Below are positions 16,630 to 26,849 of a stretch of 64,000 nucleotides of DNA, in pieces. Source of the stretch: Luteimicrobium album (GTDB lineage Bacteria > Actinomycetota > Actinomycetes > Actinomycetales > Cellulomonadaceae); assembly GCF_030161555.1 (NCBI RefSeq), contig NZ_BSUK01000001.1:372001-436000 (forward strand). Reading direction: 5' to 3'. Numbering within the stretch: position 1 is the first letter of the stretch; each line of letters opens with the position of its first letter. The notes beneath the pieces were generated by a model. The model searched no databases, was not told the DNA's origin, and saw nothing but the letters and a program-made list of their open reading frames with translations. The position numbers and the translations under genes are program-made.

Positions 16630-18422
16630 GTGCGAACCCTCCCCTTCCCGACCCGGGCACACCCCCGCTCGGATCGCCCGCCCGCGCCCTGTGGTGGCAG
16701 GCGTGGCGCCAGCGCGGCATCCTGCTCGCGTCGCTCGTCGCGGGCACCGCGACCATGGTGTCGCAGGCCCTGACGCCGCTGTTCATCGGCCGCGCCATCG
16801 ACGACGGGCTGACCCACGGGTTTGGCGCCGACCTGGTGCGCTGGTGCCTGATCATGCTGCTCAACGGCCTCGTCATGGTGGCCGGCGGCCTGTTCAGCCA
16901 CCGCTTCGACGTGCAGAACTGGCTGCGCGCCTCGTTCTCGTTCTCGCAAATGGTCGGCTACAAGGCCTCGCGCACCGGCCACCGCATCACCCAGAAGCTC
17001 CCGACCGGTGAGGTCGTGTCCGCGGTCGCCAACGACGCGCTGCGCATCGGCGACGTGTTCGCCATGACCGGCCGGTTCGTCGGCGGCGTGCTCGCCTACG
17101 TGACGGTCGCCGTCGTCATGTGCACGCAGTCGCTCAAGCTGGGGCTCGTCGTCGTGGTCGGGCTGCCGGTCGTGGCGGGCATCATGGCGCTGCTCGTCAA
17201 GCCGCTGCAGTCCCGCCAGGCGACGCAGCGCGAGGCCCAGGGCCACCTGACCGCGCTCGGCGCCGACACCGTCTCCGGCCTGCGCATCCTGCGCGGGATC
17301 GGCGGCGAGGAGGTCTTCACGGGCCGCTACGTCGAGCAGTCGCAGAAGGTGCGCCACGAGGGCGTCCGGGTCGCGACCGTCCAGTCCGTGTTCGACGGGC
17401 TCCAGGTCCTCCTGCCCGGCCTGCTGGTCGCGCTCGTGCTGTGGCTCGGTGCGCACGCCGCGGTCGCCGGCGAGATCACCCCGGGCGAGCTCGTGACCTT
17501 CTACGCCTACGCGGCGTTCCTGTCGTGGCCGCTCCAGCTCGCCACCCAGATGCTCCAGATCACGACGCGCGGCCTCATCGCCGCCGGCAAGGTCCAGGCC
17601 GTCCTCGGCACGCGGTCCGCGACCGAGACCGCCGACGACGCGGCGCTCGCCGAGGCCCCGGTCGCGGGCGTCGAGCTCGTCGACGACGCCAGCGGGCTGC
17701 GCCTCGAGCCGGGTCGCGTCGTCGGGCTCGTGAGCGCCGACCCCGACGAGGCGGCGCGCGTCGCCACGCGCCTCGGCCGGTTCGACGACGAGGACGAGGC
17801 CGACACCCCCGTCCGCCTGGGCGGGGTGCGGCTCGCCGACCTCGACAAGGACGCGCTGCGCCACCGCATCGTCGTGTCCGAGGCGACGACCCACCTGTTC
17901 TCGGGCGTCCTCGGCGAGGAGCTCGACGCGCGCGGCCGGGCCACCGAGGAGGACCTGCTCGGCGCCATGATGGCGGCCGACGCGCAGGACGTCCTCGACT
18001 CCGTGCCCGGCGGCCTGACCGGCGAGCTGCCCGAGAAGGGCCGGTCACTGTCCGGCGGCCAGCGCCAGCGCGTCGCGCTCGCGCGCGCGCTGCTCACCGA
18101 CCCCGAGATCCTCGTGCTCGTCGAGCCGACCAGCGCCGTCGACGCGCACACCGAGGCCCGCATCGCCGAGCGCGTCGCCGAGGTCCGCCGCGGGCGCACC
18201 ACGCTCGTCGTCACCGCGAGCCCGCTCGTGCTCGACCACGTCGACGAGGTCGTGCTCCTCGAGGACGGCCTCGTCACCACGCACGGCCGCCACGCCGACC
18301 TGCTCGCGCGCACCGATGCGGCCGCCACGCGCTACCGCGACGTCGTCGGCCGCGGGATGGGCGACGACGAGCAGGAACCGGACGAGCCCGCCCGACTGCA
18401 GACCACCGGAGGAACCCGATGA
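16630..18422 (+). CDS. ABC exporter half-transporter with degenerate Walker motifs (frameshifted start)
   Basis: About 597 residues: a six-helix type-1 ABC exporter membrane domain (residues ~20-330), then a nucleotide-binding domain. The Walker A position reads VVGLVSADPDEAARVATRL with no GxxGxGKS/T, and Walker B reads ILVLVEPTSAVD with Val for the Asp; the signature LSGGQRQRVALARAL is intact. With one C added to CCCC at 16641-16644, GTG 16630 opens VRTLPLPDPGTPPLGSPARA, the usual N-terminus; without it only ATG 16620 in the other frame is available. It overlaps the next gene by ATGA. Substrate unknown. Confidence 0.88.
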
Positions 18423-20158
18423 CCGCCACCGTCCTGCCCATCGCGGACGGACCCACGACCCGCCGCGCGACCGTGTCGCTGCTGCGCGCCCACCGGCGTG
18501 CGCTCACGCGCGTCGTCGTGCTGCACACCGTGGCCGCCGTCGCCGGGCTCGTCGGCCCGTGGCTGCTCGGGCGCATCGTCAACGACGTCACGGGGGCACT
18601 ACCGACGCCGCGGTCGACCGGATGGTCGCGGTGCTCCTCGGTGCCGTGCTCCTGCAGGCCGTCGTCATCCGGTTCGCCCAGCAGGCCTCGATGGTGCTCG
18701 GCGAGCAGGTCTTCGCCGAGCTCCGCGAGGAGTTCATGGACACGGTGACGCGGCTGCCGCTGTCGACCGTCGAGCGCGCCGGGACGGGCGACCTCGTCGC
18801 CCGCACGACCAACGACGTGAACCGGCTCCAGCACGCCGTCCGCTTCGGGGTGCCGCGCATCATGGTGTGCGTCGTGACGATCGTCCTCACGCTCGCCGCG
18901 TCGTTCGTCATCGCGCCGCTCGTGTCGATCGGGCTGCTCGTCGGCGTGCCCGCGATCGTCGTCACGACGCGCTGGTACCTGGCGCGTGCGACCCCGGCTA
19001 CCTGCGCGAGTCCGCGGCCTACGCGACCGTCAACGGCACCATCACCGAGGCCGTCGAGGGGGCCCGCACCACCGACGCGCTGCACCTCGGCGCCCGGCTG
19101 CGGCGCCGCGTCGACCGCAACCTCCGCGAGGCCTTCGAGGCCGAGCGGTACACGCTGCGGCTGCGCAGCGTGCTCATCCCGTCGGTCGACGCGGCGTTCT
19201 CGTTCGCGCCCGTCGCCGTGCTGCTGTGGGGCGGCTGGCTGCTCTCGCAGGGCTACACGTCCGTCGGTGCGGTCACGAGCGTCATGGCGTTCGGCATGCA
19301 GCTCGGCGGGCCCGTGTTCGACCTCATCTTCTGGCTCGACGAGCTCCAGGTCGCCGGCGTCTCGCTGTCCCGCGTGATCGGCGTCCGGCTCGTCGACCAG
19401 GACCGTGAGGCCGGCACCGCGGTCCCCACCGACGAGCACGTCGTCGGGACGAAGGTCCGCTACGCGTACCGCGAGGGCCACGACGTCCTCCACGACGTCG
19501 ACCTCGACCTCCGCGTCGGCGAGCGCCTCGCCATCGTCGGGCCGTCGGGCGCCGGCAAGTCGACGCTCGGCCGCATGCTCGCGGGAATCCACCCGCCCAC
19601 GGGCGGGTCGGTGACCGTCGGCGACGTGCCGCTCGTCGAGCTGCCGCTCGAGGACCTGCGCCGGCACGTCGCGCTCGTCACCCAGGAGCACCACGTCTTC
19701 GTCGGGACGCTCGCCGACAACCTGCGCCTCGCCGACACCGACGCCACGGACGAGCAGCTCCTCGACGCGCTCGAGGCCGTCGACGCCCGCACCTGGGCCG
19801 AGGCGCTTCCGGACGGGCTCCGGACCGACGTCGGCTCCGGCGGGCACGCGCTGACCGCGGCTCAGGCGCAGCAGATCGCGCTCGCCCGGCTCGTCCTGCT
19901 CGACCCGCACACGCTCGTGCTCGACGAGGCGACGTCCCTGCTCGACCCGCGGGCCGCCCGGCACCTCGAACGCTCGCTCAACGGCGTGCTCGAGGGCCGC
20001 ACCGTCGTCGCGATCGCGCACCGCCTCCACACGGCGCACGACGCGGACCGCGTCGCCGTCGTCGACGGGGGCGGATCACCGAGATCGGGCCGCACGACGA
20101 CCTCGTGGCCGCGGGCGGGGACTACGCGCGGCTGTGGCACTCGTGGCAGCACGAGTGA
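18419..20158 (+). CDS. ABC exporter half-transporter with intact Walker motifs (three frameshifts as read)
   Basis: Partner of the preceding gene. The pieces MTATVLPIADGPTTRRATVS..., TTDAAVDRMVAVLLGAVLLQ..., GYLRESAAYATVNGTITEAV... and RITEIGPHDDLVAAGGDYAR... lie in successive frames. One base added to GGGGG 18592-18596, CCCC 18992-18995 and GGGGG 20067-20071 gives 580 residues. The nucleotide-binding domain has Walker A GPSGAGKSTLGRML and Walker B TLVLDEATSLLD with Glu, but its signature is LTAAQAQQIALARL instead of LSGGQ. The pair therefore forms one complete ATP site at the dimer interface. Confidence 0.87.
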
Positions 20159-20190
20159 TCGTGCCGGTCGTCGTCTGACTCACCGCCGAG

Positions 20191-20282
20191 CTGGTGGGCG
20201 GCGAGGTGTCTCGGACTGTCGTCCTGCGGCCCGGGGGCCGTGCGGACTCTTTGACGTCCTTCGACACCTCCCCGCCCACCAG
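20191..20282. repeat. Family A hairpin element, copy 2
   Basis: CTGGTGGGCGGCGAGGTGTC (20191-20210) pairs with GACACCTCCCCGCCCACCAG (20263-20282), 20 bp with a single mismatch. The 52-nt loop matches copy 1 (1788-1886) almost base for base, including CTGTCGT, CCCGGGGGCCGTGCG and TTGACGTCCTTC. It follows the ABC operon by 32 nt. Confidence 0.87.
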
Positions 20283-20335
20283 CCCTCGTCCGTTCCCTCG
20301 CCGCTCGCGTCGCTCACTCGTGATCAGGCGGGAGA

Positions 20336-21514
20336 ATGGCGCGCGTGACCCGGTACGCCTTCCTCGTCTCGCCGTCGCACAACCGCGTGTACGCGCAGGC
20401 CGCGCCGCGGCTCGCCCTCGCGGAGCTGAGCGCGGTCGCGGAGCGTGCGTTCGACGGACGGCTCACCGACGTCGGCACGACGACGCTCGGCGGGCTGCCG
20501 TACGTGACGTTCGCGCTCGACGACGCCCCCGCCGGGCCCGACGCAGCGACCGTCGAAGCCACGGACCTCGCGCTGGTGTCCACGCTGTCGTCCGTCTATG
20601 CGCTCTTCCGGGTCGAGGGCGGCCGGGACGACGCCGGCGAAGCCGTGCTCCGGCCCGTCGCGCGGGCCGGCGTCGATCTGTTCGACTCGGACCTGCTGAC
20701 CGTGCAGAAGTACGCCGGGAAGACGAACGAGGACTTCACGCGCCTGCTCGTGAACGTCACCGTCGCGGCGACGGACCGGCCGCGCGACCTCGCCGGCCCG
20801 TGGACCACGCGGCCCGACGGCGCCCGACGTCGGCTCCGGGTCCTCGACCCGATGGCGGGGCGCGGCACCACGCTCAACCAGGCGCTCGTGCGCGGCTGGG
20901 ACGCCGCGGGGATCGACGTCGACGCCAAGGACGTCGAGGCGTACGCCGTCTTCCTGCGCACGTGGCTCAAGAACCACCGGCTCAAGCACGGCGCGTCCCT
21001 CCAGACACAGCACCGCGACGGGAAGAGCCTCGGGCGTCGCTTCGCCGCGACCGTCGGCGCGACGCCCGCGGAGTACCGCGCCGGCGAGACCATCGGCGTC
21101 GAGCTGGTCAACGCGGACACGGTCCGCGCCGCGGAGCTGTTCCCCGCCGGGCACTTCGACGCGATCGTCACCGACGCGCCGTACGGGGTCCAGCACGGCA
21201 ACCGGGCGTCGGGCACGCGCGGGCGCGACGGCCGGTCCACGTCCCGGGACGAGCTGACCCGCTCCCCGGTCCCGCTCCTCTCCCGGGCGCTGCCCGGGTG
21301 GGTCCGCCTGCTGCGCCGGGGCGGCACCGTCGGGATCGCGTGGAACGTCAAGGTTGCGCCACGTCGCGACCTCGTCGACGCGCTCACCGACGCCGGCCTC
21401 GAGGTGCTCGGCGGGGGACGCGACGACGCGGCGCCCGACCCCTGGCAGGGGTTCGAGCACCGCGTCGACCAGGCGATCCAGCGCGACCTCGTCGTGGCCC
21501 GCAAGCCACGCTGA
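20336..21514 (+). CDS. Trm11/TRM-G10-type SAM-dependent methyltransferase
   Basis: The 392-residue protein has an N-terminal region (to ~150) with no clear motif, then a Rossmann methyltransferase fold: SAM motif I VLDPMAGRGTTLNQAL, acidic loop GIDVDAKDVEAYAVF, and catalytic motif IV TDAPYGVQHGNR, the D/N-x-P-Y form of N-methyltransferases acting on RNA or DNA bases. This resembles the Trm11-like family that modifies G10 of tRNA; the substrate is inferred only. ATG 20336 or GTG 20345 could be the start; MARVTRYAFLVSPSHNRVY suits either. Confidence 0.78.
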   Translation: MARVTRYAFLVSPSHNRVYAQAAPRLALAELSAVAERAFDGRLTDVGTTTLGGLPYVTFALDDAPAGPDAATVEATDLALVSTLSSVYALFRVEGGRDDAGEAVLRPVARAGVDLFDSDLLTVQKYAGKTNEDFTRLLVNVTVAATDRPRDLAGPWTTRPDGARRRLRVLDPMAGRGTTLNQALVRGWDAAGIDVDAKDVEAYAVFLRTWLKNHRLKHGASLQTQHRDGKSLGRRFAATVGATPAEYRAGETIGVELVNADTVRAAELFPAGHFDAIVTDAPYGVQHGNRASGTRGRDGRSTSRDELTRSPVPLLSRALPGWVRLLRRGGTVGIAWNVKVAPRRDLVDALTDAGLEVLGGGRDDAAPDPWQGFEHRVDQAIQRDLVVARKPR

Positions 21515-21522
21515 GCAGACCG

Positions 21523-23031
21523 TCAGGCGGAGACCGTCTCGCGCTCGGGCTCGGTGGCCTCCTCGTCGTCGGTGTGCTCCTCGGTCGAGCGCGAGTTCGT
21601 CAGCGTCGAGGCGCCGAACGCCGCGACGATCCCCACGACCACGGCCAGCACGATGTAGGTGACCCGCTCACCGTGGAAGAACGAGGCGACCAGCTCGTTG
21701 CTCCACGTGCCGGCGGGGAGCTGGCTCGCGACCAGGGTCGCGATGAGCGTCCCGACGACGGCGGTGCCGACGCTCGTCCCGACCTCCTGGGCGGTGTCGT
21801 TCAGCGCGGTGCCCATCGAGGTGCGGTTGGCGGGCATCTCGTCCACGAGGGCCACGGCGCACACGGTCATCACCGTGCGCAGGCCGACGGTCATGACGAC
21901 CATCGCGAGGGCGATCGCGACGTAGCCGTGCTCGACGCCCCACGCGAGACCTCCGACGCCCGCGGCGAGGAAGCCCGAGCCGACGAGGCAGGCGACCCGG
22001 TGCCCGAACCGCGTGACGAGCCACTCCGAGAAGGGCGTCGCGCCGAGCATCGTGATGATCATCGGGAGGTTCGCCAGCCCGGCCTTCACGGGGCTCCAGC
22101 CCCACGCGTACTGGAAGTGCAGGATGAGGCCGAACATGACGCCCGCCATCGCGACGGCGGTGCCGATCTGCGCGATCGACGCGCCGCGCACGGTGCCGTT
22201 CGAGAAGAGCTTGAGGTCGAGCATCGGCGCCTTGGAGCGGCGCTCGTGCCGCACGAAGAGCACCGCGGCGAGGACGGCGCCGACGACGCAGCCGAGCGTG
22301 ATCGCGGAGGTCCAGCCGTGCTGCACGCCGCTCGTGAGGGCGTAGCACGCGAGGCCGATCGTCGCGATGCTGAAGGCGGCGCCGGGCAGGTCGAGCCTGT
22401 CGTCGGTCAGGCCGTCCTTGGCGTCGGCGGCGACACCGAGCCGGACGCCGATCCAGGCGATCAGCGCGATCGGGAAGTTGACGAGGAGCAGCCACTGCCA
22501 CGAGACGTGCGCGAGCGCGGTGCCACCGAGCAGCGGGCCGAGGATGAACCCGGACATGCCGACGACCATCATCACGGTGATGGCCCGCATCCGGAGGGCC
22601 TTGTCGTCGAACAGGCGGAACACCAGCGAGTTCGTCACGGGCGCCATCGCCGCGGCCGCCAGGCCCAGCAGGGCGCGCAGGGTGATGAGCTCGCCGCTCG
22701 TCGACACGAGGGCGGCACCGAGGCTGATGATCCCGAACGCCGCGAGCCCGACGAGCAGCACGCGGCGCCGGCCGAACCGGTCGGCGATCGAGCCGGCCGT
22801 GAGGAGCAGCCCGCCGAACGTGAGCGAGTAGGCGCCGCTGACCCACTGCAGCGCCGTGGTGCTGCTGCCGAGGTCGCGGCCGATCGTCGGGAGGGCGATC
22901 GACATGAGCGTGTTGTCGACCATCTCGACGAAGAAGGCCAGGCAGAGGGCCGCCATCGGGATCCAGGCGGCGCGGAGCGACGAGTAGGTGCGCGACACGG
23001 TCGGTCGCGGCGTAGGTGCGGTCGTGGTCAT
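21523..23031 (-). CDS. MFS drug exporter, DHA2 (EmrB/QacA) family
   Basis: The 502-residue protein has 14 predicted membrane helices. LAFFVEMVDNTLMSIALPTI holds the acidic residue and motif typical of helix 1 in the 14-TMS DHA2 family; SIADRFGRRRVLL is the cytoplasmic loop 2-3 motif, and VGMSGFILGPLLGGTA the antiporter motif C. Such proteins export drugs or metabolites by proton antiport. ATG 23031 is used; an in-frame GTG at 23061 falls inside a direct-repeat array (23054-23102) that looks like a regulator site. The C-terminal ~30 residues are acidic and cytoplasmic. Confidence 0.9.
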   Translation of the reverse strand: MTTTAPTPRPTVSRTYSSLRAAWIPMAALCLAFFVEMVDNTLMSIALPTIGRDLGSSTTALQWVSGAYSLTFGGLLLTAGSIADRFGRRRVLLVGLAAFGIISLGAALVSTSGELITLRALLGLAAAAMAPVTNSLVFRLFDDKALRMRAITVMMVVGMSGFILGPLLGGTALAHVSWQWLLLVNFPIALIAWIGVRLGVAADAKDGLTDDRLDLPGAAFSIATIGLACYALTSGVQHGWTSAITLGCVVGAVLAAVLFVRHERRSKAPMLDLKLFSNGTVRGASIAQIGTAVAMAGVMFGLILHFQYAWGWSPVKAGLANLPMIITMLGATPFSEWLVTRFGHRVACLVGSGFLAAGVGGLAWGVEHGYVAIALAMVVMTVGLRTVMTVCAVALVDEMPANRTSMGTALNDTAQEVGTSVGTAVVGTLIATLVASQLPAGTWSNELVASFFHGERVTYIVLAVVVGIVAAFGASTLTNSRSTEEHTDDEEATEPERETVSA

Positions 23032-23053
23032 GCAGACGATGTTCGTCCCGTCG

Positions 23054-23102
23054 GTTGACACGGCGCTGACACGACCCTGCCGCTGCTGACATCTCGCTGA
23101 CA
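23054..23102. promoter_or_regulatory. Two pairs of heptamer direct repeats upstream of the MFS gene
   Basis: GTTGACA starts at 23054 and GCTGACA at 23065, 23085 and 23096. Spacings are 11, 20 and 11 bp, so each pair is one helical turn apart (7 bp plus a 4-bp gap). This layout is like the heptamer repeats bound by SARP/OmpR-type activators; the regulator is unknown. Confidence 0.65.
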
Positions 23103-23130
23103 GCGGCCCCGGGGACCCAGGTTCGCGGCG

Positions 23131-24183
23131 TCAGTGCCGGGCCGGGAGCCCCGCGATGCCGTCGTCGCCCCGGCGGACCTGCGGCGTACGCCCGGGCGGC
23201 GGCGCGTCGTCCGGTGCGGCCGTCGTCCCCGCGAGGGCGGCGTTCTCGTGGTCGCGCTGGTCGCGGACGATCCTCCACCACACGAACACCGCGAACACCG
23301 CGAAGAGCCACCACTGGAACGCGTACGAGAGGCTCTGCAGGTTCACGTCGCCCGAGCCCTCCACCCGCGGCCGCGGGAGCACGGCGATCGCCGGGTCGGC
23401 GGCGGGGTCCGAGTCGCGCAGCACCACGTACCCGCTGTAGATGGGACCGCCCCACCGGTTGGCGAGCTGCGCCGACGACACCGAGTCGACCTGCCCGTCG
23501 GGCAGCGTGTGCCCCGTGCCGTCCGTGGCCTCCGAGGCCTGCAGGTACCCGTTCACGCGCACCGTGCCCGACGGCGCAGCGGTCGCTTGCTCGGGCGTCG
23601 CCACCCAGCCACGGACCACCGGCACCACGGGCGCGCCACCCGACAGGGACTTCCACGACGCGCCGGACGTGCCGTCGTCGGACACCCGGAGCGGGGCGAG
23701 CACGAGGTAGCCCGTGCGGCCGTCGAGCGCGCGGCCGGGCACGAGGACCTGACCGTCCGGCTCGTAGGCGCCCTCGACCCAGACCAGGTCGCCGACGAGC
23801 TTGCCGGTGAACGTCGTCTGCGGTGCGAGGACCGTGCCGAGCCCGTCCGGTCCACGCGCCTCCTCGGCCGCGAGCTTCGCGTCGAGCTCCTTCTGCTGGG
23901 CGGCGTCGCCGCGCGCGTACGCACGGTCGAGCTGCCACGCGCCGAGGCTCCCGCACAGGGCGGCGAACGCGAGGAGGACGGCGAGGAGGCCGATCATGCG
24001 GGGCCGGCGCACGACCTGCCCCCACGTCAACGGCCCCTGGACGCGCGGCGGCTTCCCCGGGCGCGCGGGCACGGGCGACGGCGCGCTCGGGCCGAAGGAG
24101 GTCGGCGTCGTCGGGGGGCCGGGGAAACCACGGGTCCACGGTAACGGGGCTGCCTGGGAGCCCGGTGCCCGGGACCCCGCCAC
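23131..24183 (-). CDS. SURF1 family protein
   Basis: SURF1 proteins help assemble cytochrome c oxidase. The protein has an N-terminal helix (MIGLLAVLLAFAALCGSLGAWQLDRA, with the conserved G-x-WQ-x-R), a periplasmic beta domain with VPVVRGWVA, and a C-terminal helix preceded by NLQSLSYAFQWWLFAVFAVF, the SURF1 signature. The C-terminal tail is Pro-rich. GTG 24183 keeps the frame intact; GTG 24131 is attractive because TACCGT lies six bases before it, but it would need one more base in the GGGG run at 24121-24124. Length is 350 residues as given. Confidence 0.88.
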   Translation of the reverse strand: MAGSRAPGSQAAPLPWTRGFPGPPTTPTSFGPSAPSPVPARPGKPPRVQGPLTWGQVVRRPRMIGLLAVLLAFAALCGSLGAWQLDRAYARGDAAQQKELDAKLAAEEARGPDGLGTVLAPQTTFTGKLVGDLVWVEGAYEPDGQVLVPGRALDGRTGYLVLAPLRVSDDGTSGASWKSLSGGAPVVPVVRGWVATPEQATAAPSGTVRVNGYLQASEATDGTGHTLPDGQVDSVSSAQLANRWGGPIYSGYVVLRDSDPAADPAIAVLPRPRVEGSGDVNLQSLSYAFQWWLFAVFAVFVWWRIVRDQRDHENAALAGTTAAPDDAPPPGRTPQVRRGDDGIAGLPARH

Positions 24184-24243
24184 CAGCGCCCCCGGGGTCC
24201 GTCGGGTTCGTCACCTCCGCCCGGCGCGCGACGAGGGACCTCC

Positions 24244-24256
24244 TGCGATGGAATGA
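24244..24256 (+). promoter_or_regulatory. 13-bp motif shared with the pta upstream region
   Basis: TGCGATGGAATGA lies 38 nt before the phosphoketolase start and occurs identically at 28300-28312 just before pta. It could be a promoter element or operator common to the two steps. Confidence 0.45.
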
Positions 24257-24293
24257 AGGGACCATCAGCTCAGCTCTGAGGAGTGTGTGATCG

Positions 24294-26757
24294 ATGTCCT
24301 CCTGGACCGCCCTTCCGGACAACGCAGTGAGCGACGAGACCGTCGCCCGGATCGACCGGTGGTGGCGTGCCGCCAACTACATGTCGGTCGGCCAGATCTA
24401 CCTGCTGGACAACCCACTCCTGCGGCGCCCGCTCACGCGCGACGACGTCAAGCCTCGCCTGCTGGGCCACTGGGGGACGACGCCGGGCCTGAACTTCCTC
24501 TACGCGCACCTCAACCGGGCGATCGCGGAGCGCCAGCAGTCGACGATCTACGTCGCGGGCCCGGGCCATGGCGGCCCCGGCCTGGTCGCGAACACCTACC
24601 TCGACGGCACGTACTCCGAGCTGTACTCCGACATCACCGAGGACGAGGAGGGCCTGCGCAAGCTGTTCCGCCAGTTCTCGTTCCCCGGCGGCATCCCCTC
24701 GCACGTCGCGCCCGAGACGCCCGGCTCGATCCACGAGGGCGGCGAGCTCGGGTACGCGCTCTCGCACGCGTACGGCGCGGCGTTCGACAACCCGGATCTG
24801 CTCGTCGCGGCGGTCGTCGGCGACGGCGAGGCCGAGACCGGCCCGCTCGCGACGAGCTGGCACTCCAACAAGCTCGTCAACCCGTCGCACGACGGCGTCG
24901 TCCTGCCGATCCTGCACCTCAACGGCTACAAGATCGCGAACCCCACGATCCTGGACCGGATCGGCCAGGACGAGCTCACCTCGCTCCTGACGGGGTACGG
25001 GCACAAGGTCCACTGGTTCGAGGTCGCCGACGGCACGGACGAGAGCTTCGACAGCATCCACCGCAGGTTCGCCGCGACGCTCGACGAGGTCCTCGACGAG
25101 ATCGCCGCGATCAAGGCGGCGGCCGCCGAGCAGGGCGAGGACCTCCCCGCCCGGCCTGGCCGATGATCGTCTTCCGCACCCCCAAGGGGTGGACGGGCCC
25201 CGCGTACATCGACGGCAAGAAGACGGTCGGCTCGTGGCGCGCCCATCAGGTGCCGCTCGCCAACGCGCGGGACACGCCGGAGCACCTCCAGGTCCTCGAG
25301 GACTGGCTGAAGTCGTACCGGGCGGAGGAGCTCTTCGACGACGACGGCGCGATCGACGGCGACATCCGCGAGCTCGCCCCGGCGGGCGACCTGCGGATGA
25401 GCGCGAACCCGCACGCGAACGGCGGGGTCCTGCTCCGCGACCTGCGGCTGCCCGACTTCCGCGACTTCGCGGTCGACGTGCCGAAGCCGGGGTCGGGCGT
25501 CGTGGAGGCCCCTCGCGTCCTCGGCGAGTTCCTCACCGAGGTGATCCGTCGCAACCCGGACAATTTCCGGATCTTCGGCCCCGACGAGACCGCGTCGAAC
25601 CGGCTGCAGGCCGTCTACGACGTGACCGGCAAGCAGTGGAACGCCGAGTACTTCTCCCCGAGGTCGACGAGCACCTCGTGCGCGTCGGGCGGGTCATGGA
25701 GCAGCTCTCCGAGCACCAGTGCCAGGGCTGGCTCGAGGGCTACCTGCTCACGGGGCGGCACGGCCTGTTCACCAGCTACGAGGCGTTCATCCACATCATC
25801 GACTCGATGTTCAACCAGCACGCCAAGTGGCTCAAGGTCACCAACCACATCCCGTGGCGGCGGCCGATCGCGAGCCTCAACTACCTGCTGTCGAGCCACG
25901 TGTGGCGCCAGGACCACAACGGCTTCAGCCACCAGGACCCCGGCTTCATCGACCACGTCGTGAACAAGAAGGCCGAGGTCGTGCGGGTGTACCTGCCGCC
26001 GGACGCCAACACCCTCCTGTCGACGTATGACCACTGCCTGCGCAGTCGGCAGTACGTCAACGTCGTGGTGGCGGGCAAGCAGCCGGCGCCCCAGTTCCTG
26101 TCCATGGAGCAGGCCGTCGCGCACTGCACGCGTGGGCTCGGGATCTGGGACTGGGCGGGCACGGAGACCGAGGGCCAGGAGCCCGACGTCGTCCTGGGGT
26201 GCGCGGGCGACGTCCCGACCCTCGAGGTGCTCGCCGCGGCCGAGATCCTGCGGCACCGGATCCCGGACCTGCGGGTACGCGTCGTGAACGTCGTCGACCT
26301 CATGCGGCTCCAGGACGAGAAGGAGCACCCGCACGGGCTGTCCGACAAGGACTTCGACACGCTCTTCACCCGCGACAAGCCGGTCATCTTCGCCTACCAC
26401 GGCTACCCGTGGCTCATCCACCGCCTCACGTACCGCCGCACGGGGCACGCGAACCTCCACGTGCGCGGGTACAAGGAGGAGGGCACCACGACGACGCCGT
26501 TCGACATGGTCATGCTCAACGACCTCGACCGGTTCCACCTGGTCATCGACGTCATCGACCGCGTGCCCGGGCTCGCGTCCCGGTACGCCGGGCTGCGGCA
26601 GGAGATGCAGGACAAGCGCCTCGAGGCCCGCCAGTACACGCGTGAGCACGGCGACGACCTGCCGGAGGTGAGGGACTGGGTGTGGCCCGACGCGCAGGAC
26701 CTCGCCGACACGACCCAGGTCGACGCGACCATCGGGACGGGCGGGGACAACGAGTAG
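24294..26757 (+). CDS. xfp: Xylulose-5-phosphate/fructose-6-phosphate phosphoketolase (two frameshifts as read)
   Basis: The TPP-dependent enzyme cleaves Xu5P or F6P with phosphate to acetyl phosphate. Family motifs include [96 protein letters not shown] and [13 protein letters not shown]. The gene is read in three frames; one C added to CCCC at 25145-25148 and at 25656-25659 gives 821 residues, the normal length. GAGGAG precedes ATG 24294. With pta and ackA 1.5 kb downstream it completes a route from sugar phosphates to acetate plus ATP. Confidence 0.93.
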
Positions 26758-26774
26758 CCAGCACTCCCCGACGT

Positions 26775-26842
26775 CGAGCAAGCGGGCCCGGTGTCGAGCA
26801 AGCGGACCTCCCTGCTTGCTCGACGCCGGGCCCGCTTGCTCG
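26775..26842. repeat. Four-unit inverted repeat, family C copy 2
   Basis: CGAGCAAGCGGGCCCG (26775-26790) and CGAGCAAGCGG (26795-26805) are followed by inverted copies TGCTTGCTCG (26813-26822) and CCGGGCCCGCTTGCTCG (26826-26842). It lies between the convergent ends of xfp and the ATPase gene and matches the copy at 661-734. Confidence 0.85.
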
Positions 26843-26849
26843 AGTCCGG

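Noticed and set aside
23054..23102. Heptamer array as a CRISPR-like repeat
   Set aside because: Units are 7 bp with 4-bp gaps and no spacers; it fits a regulator site.
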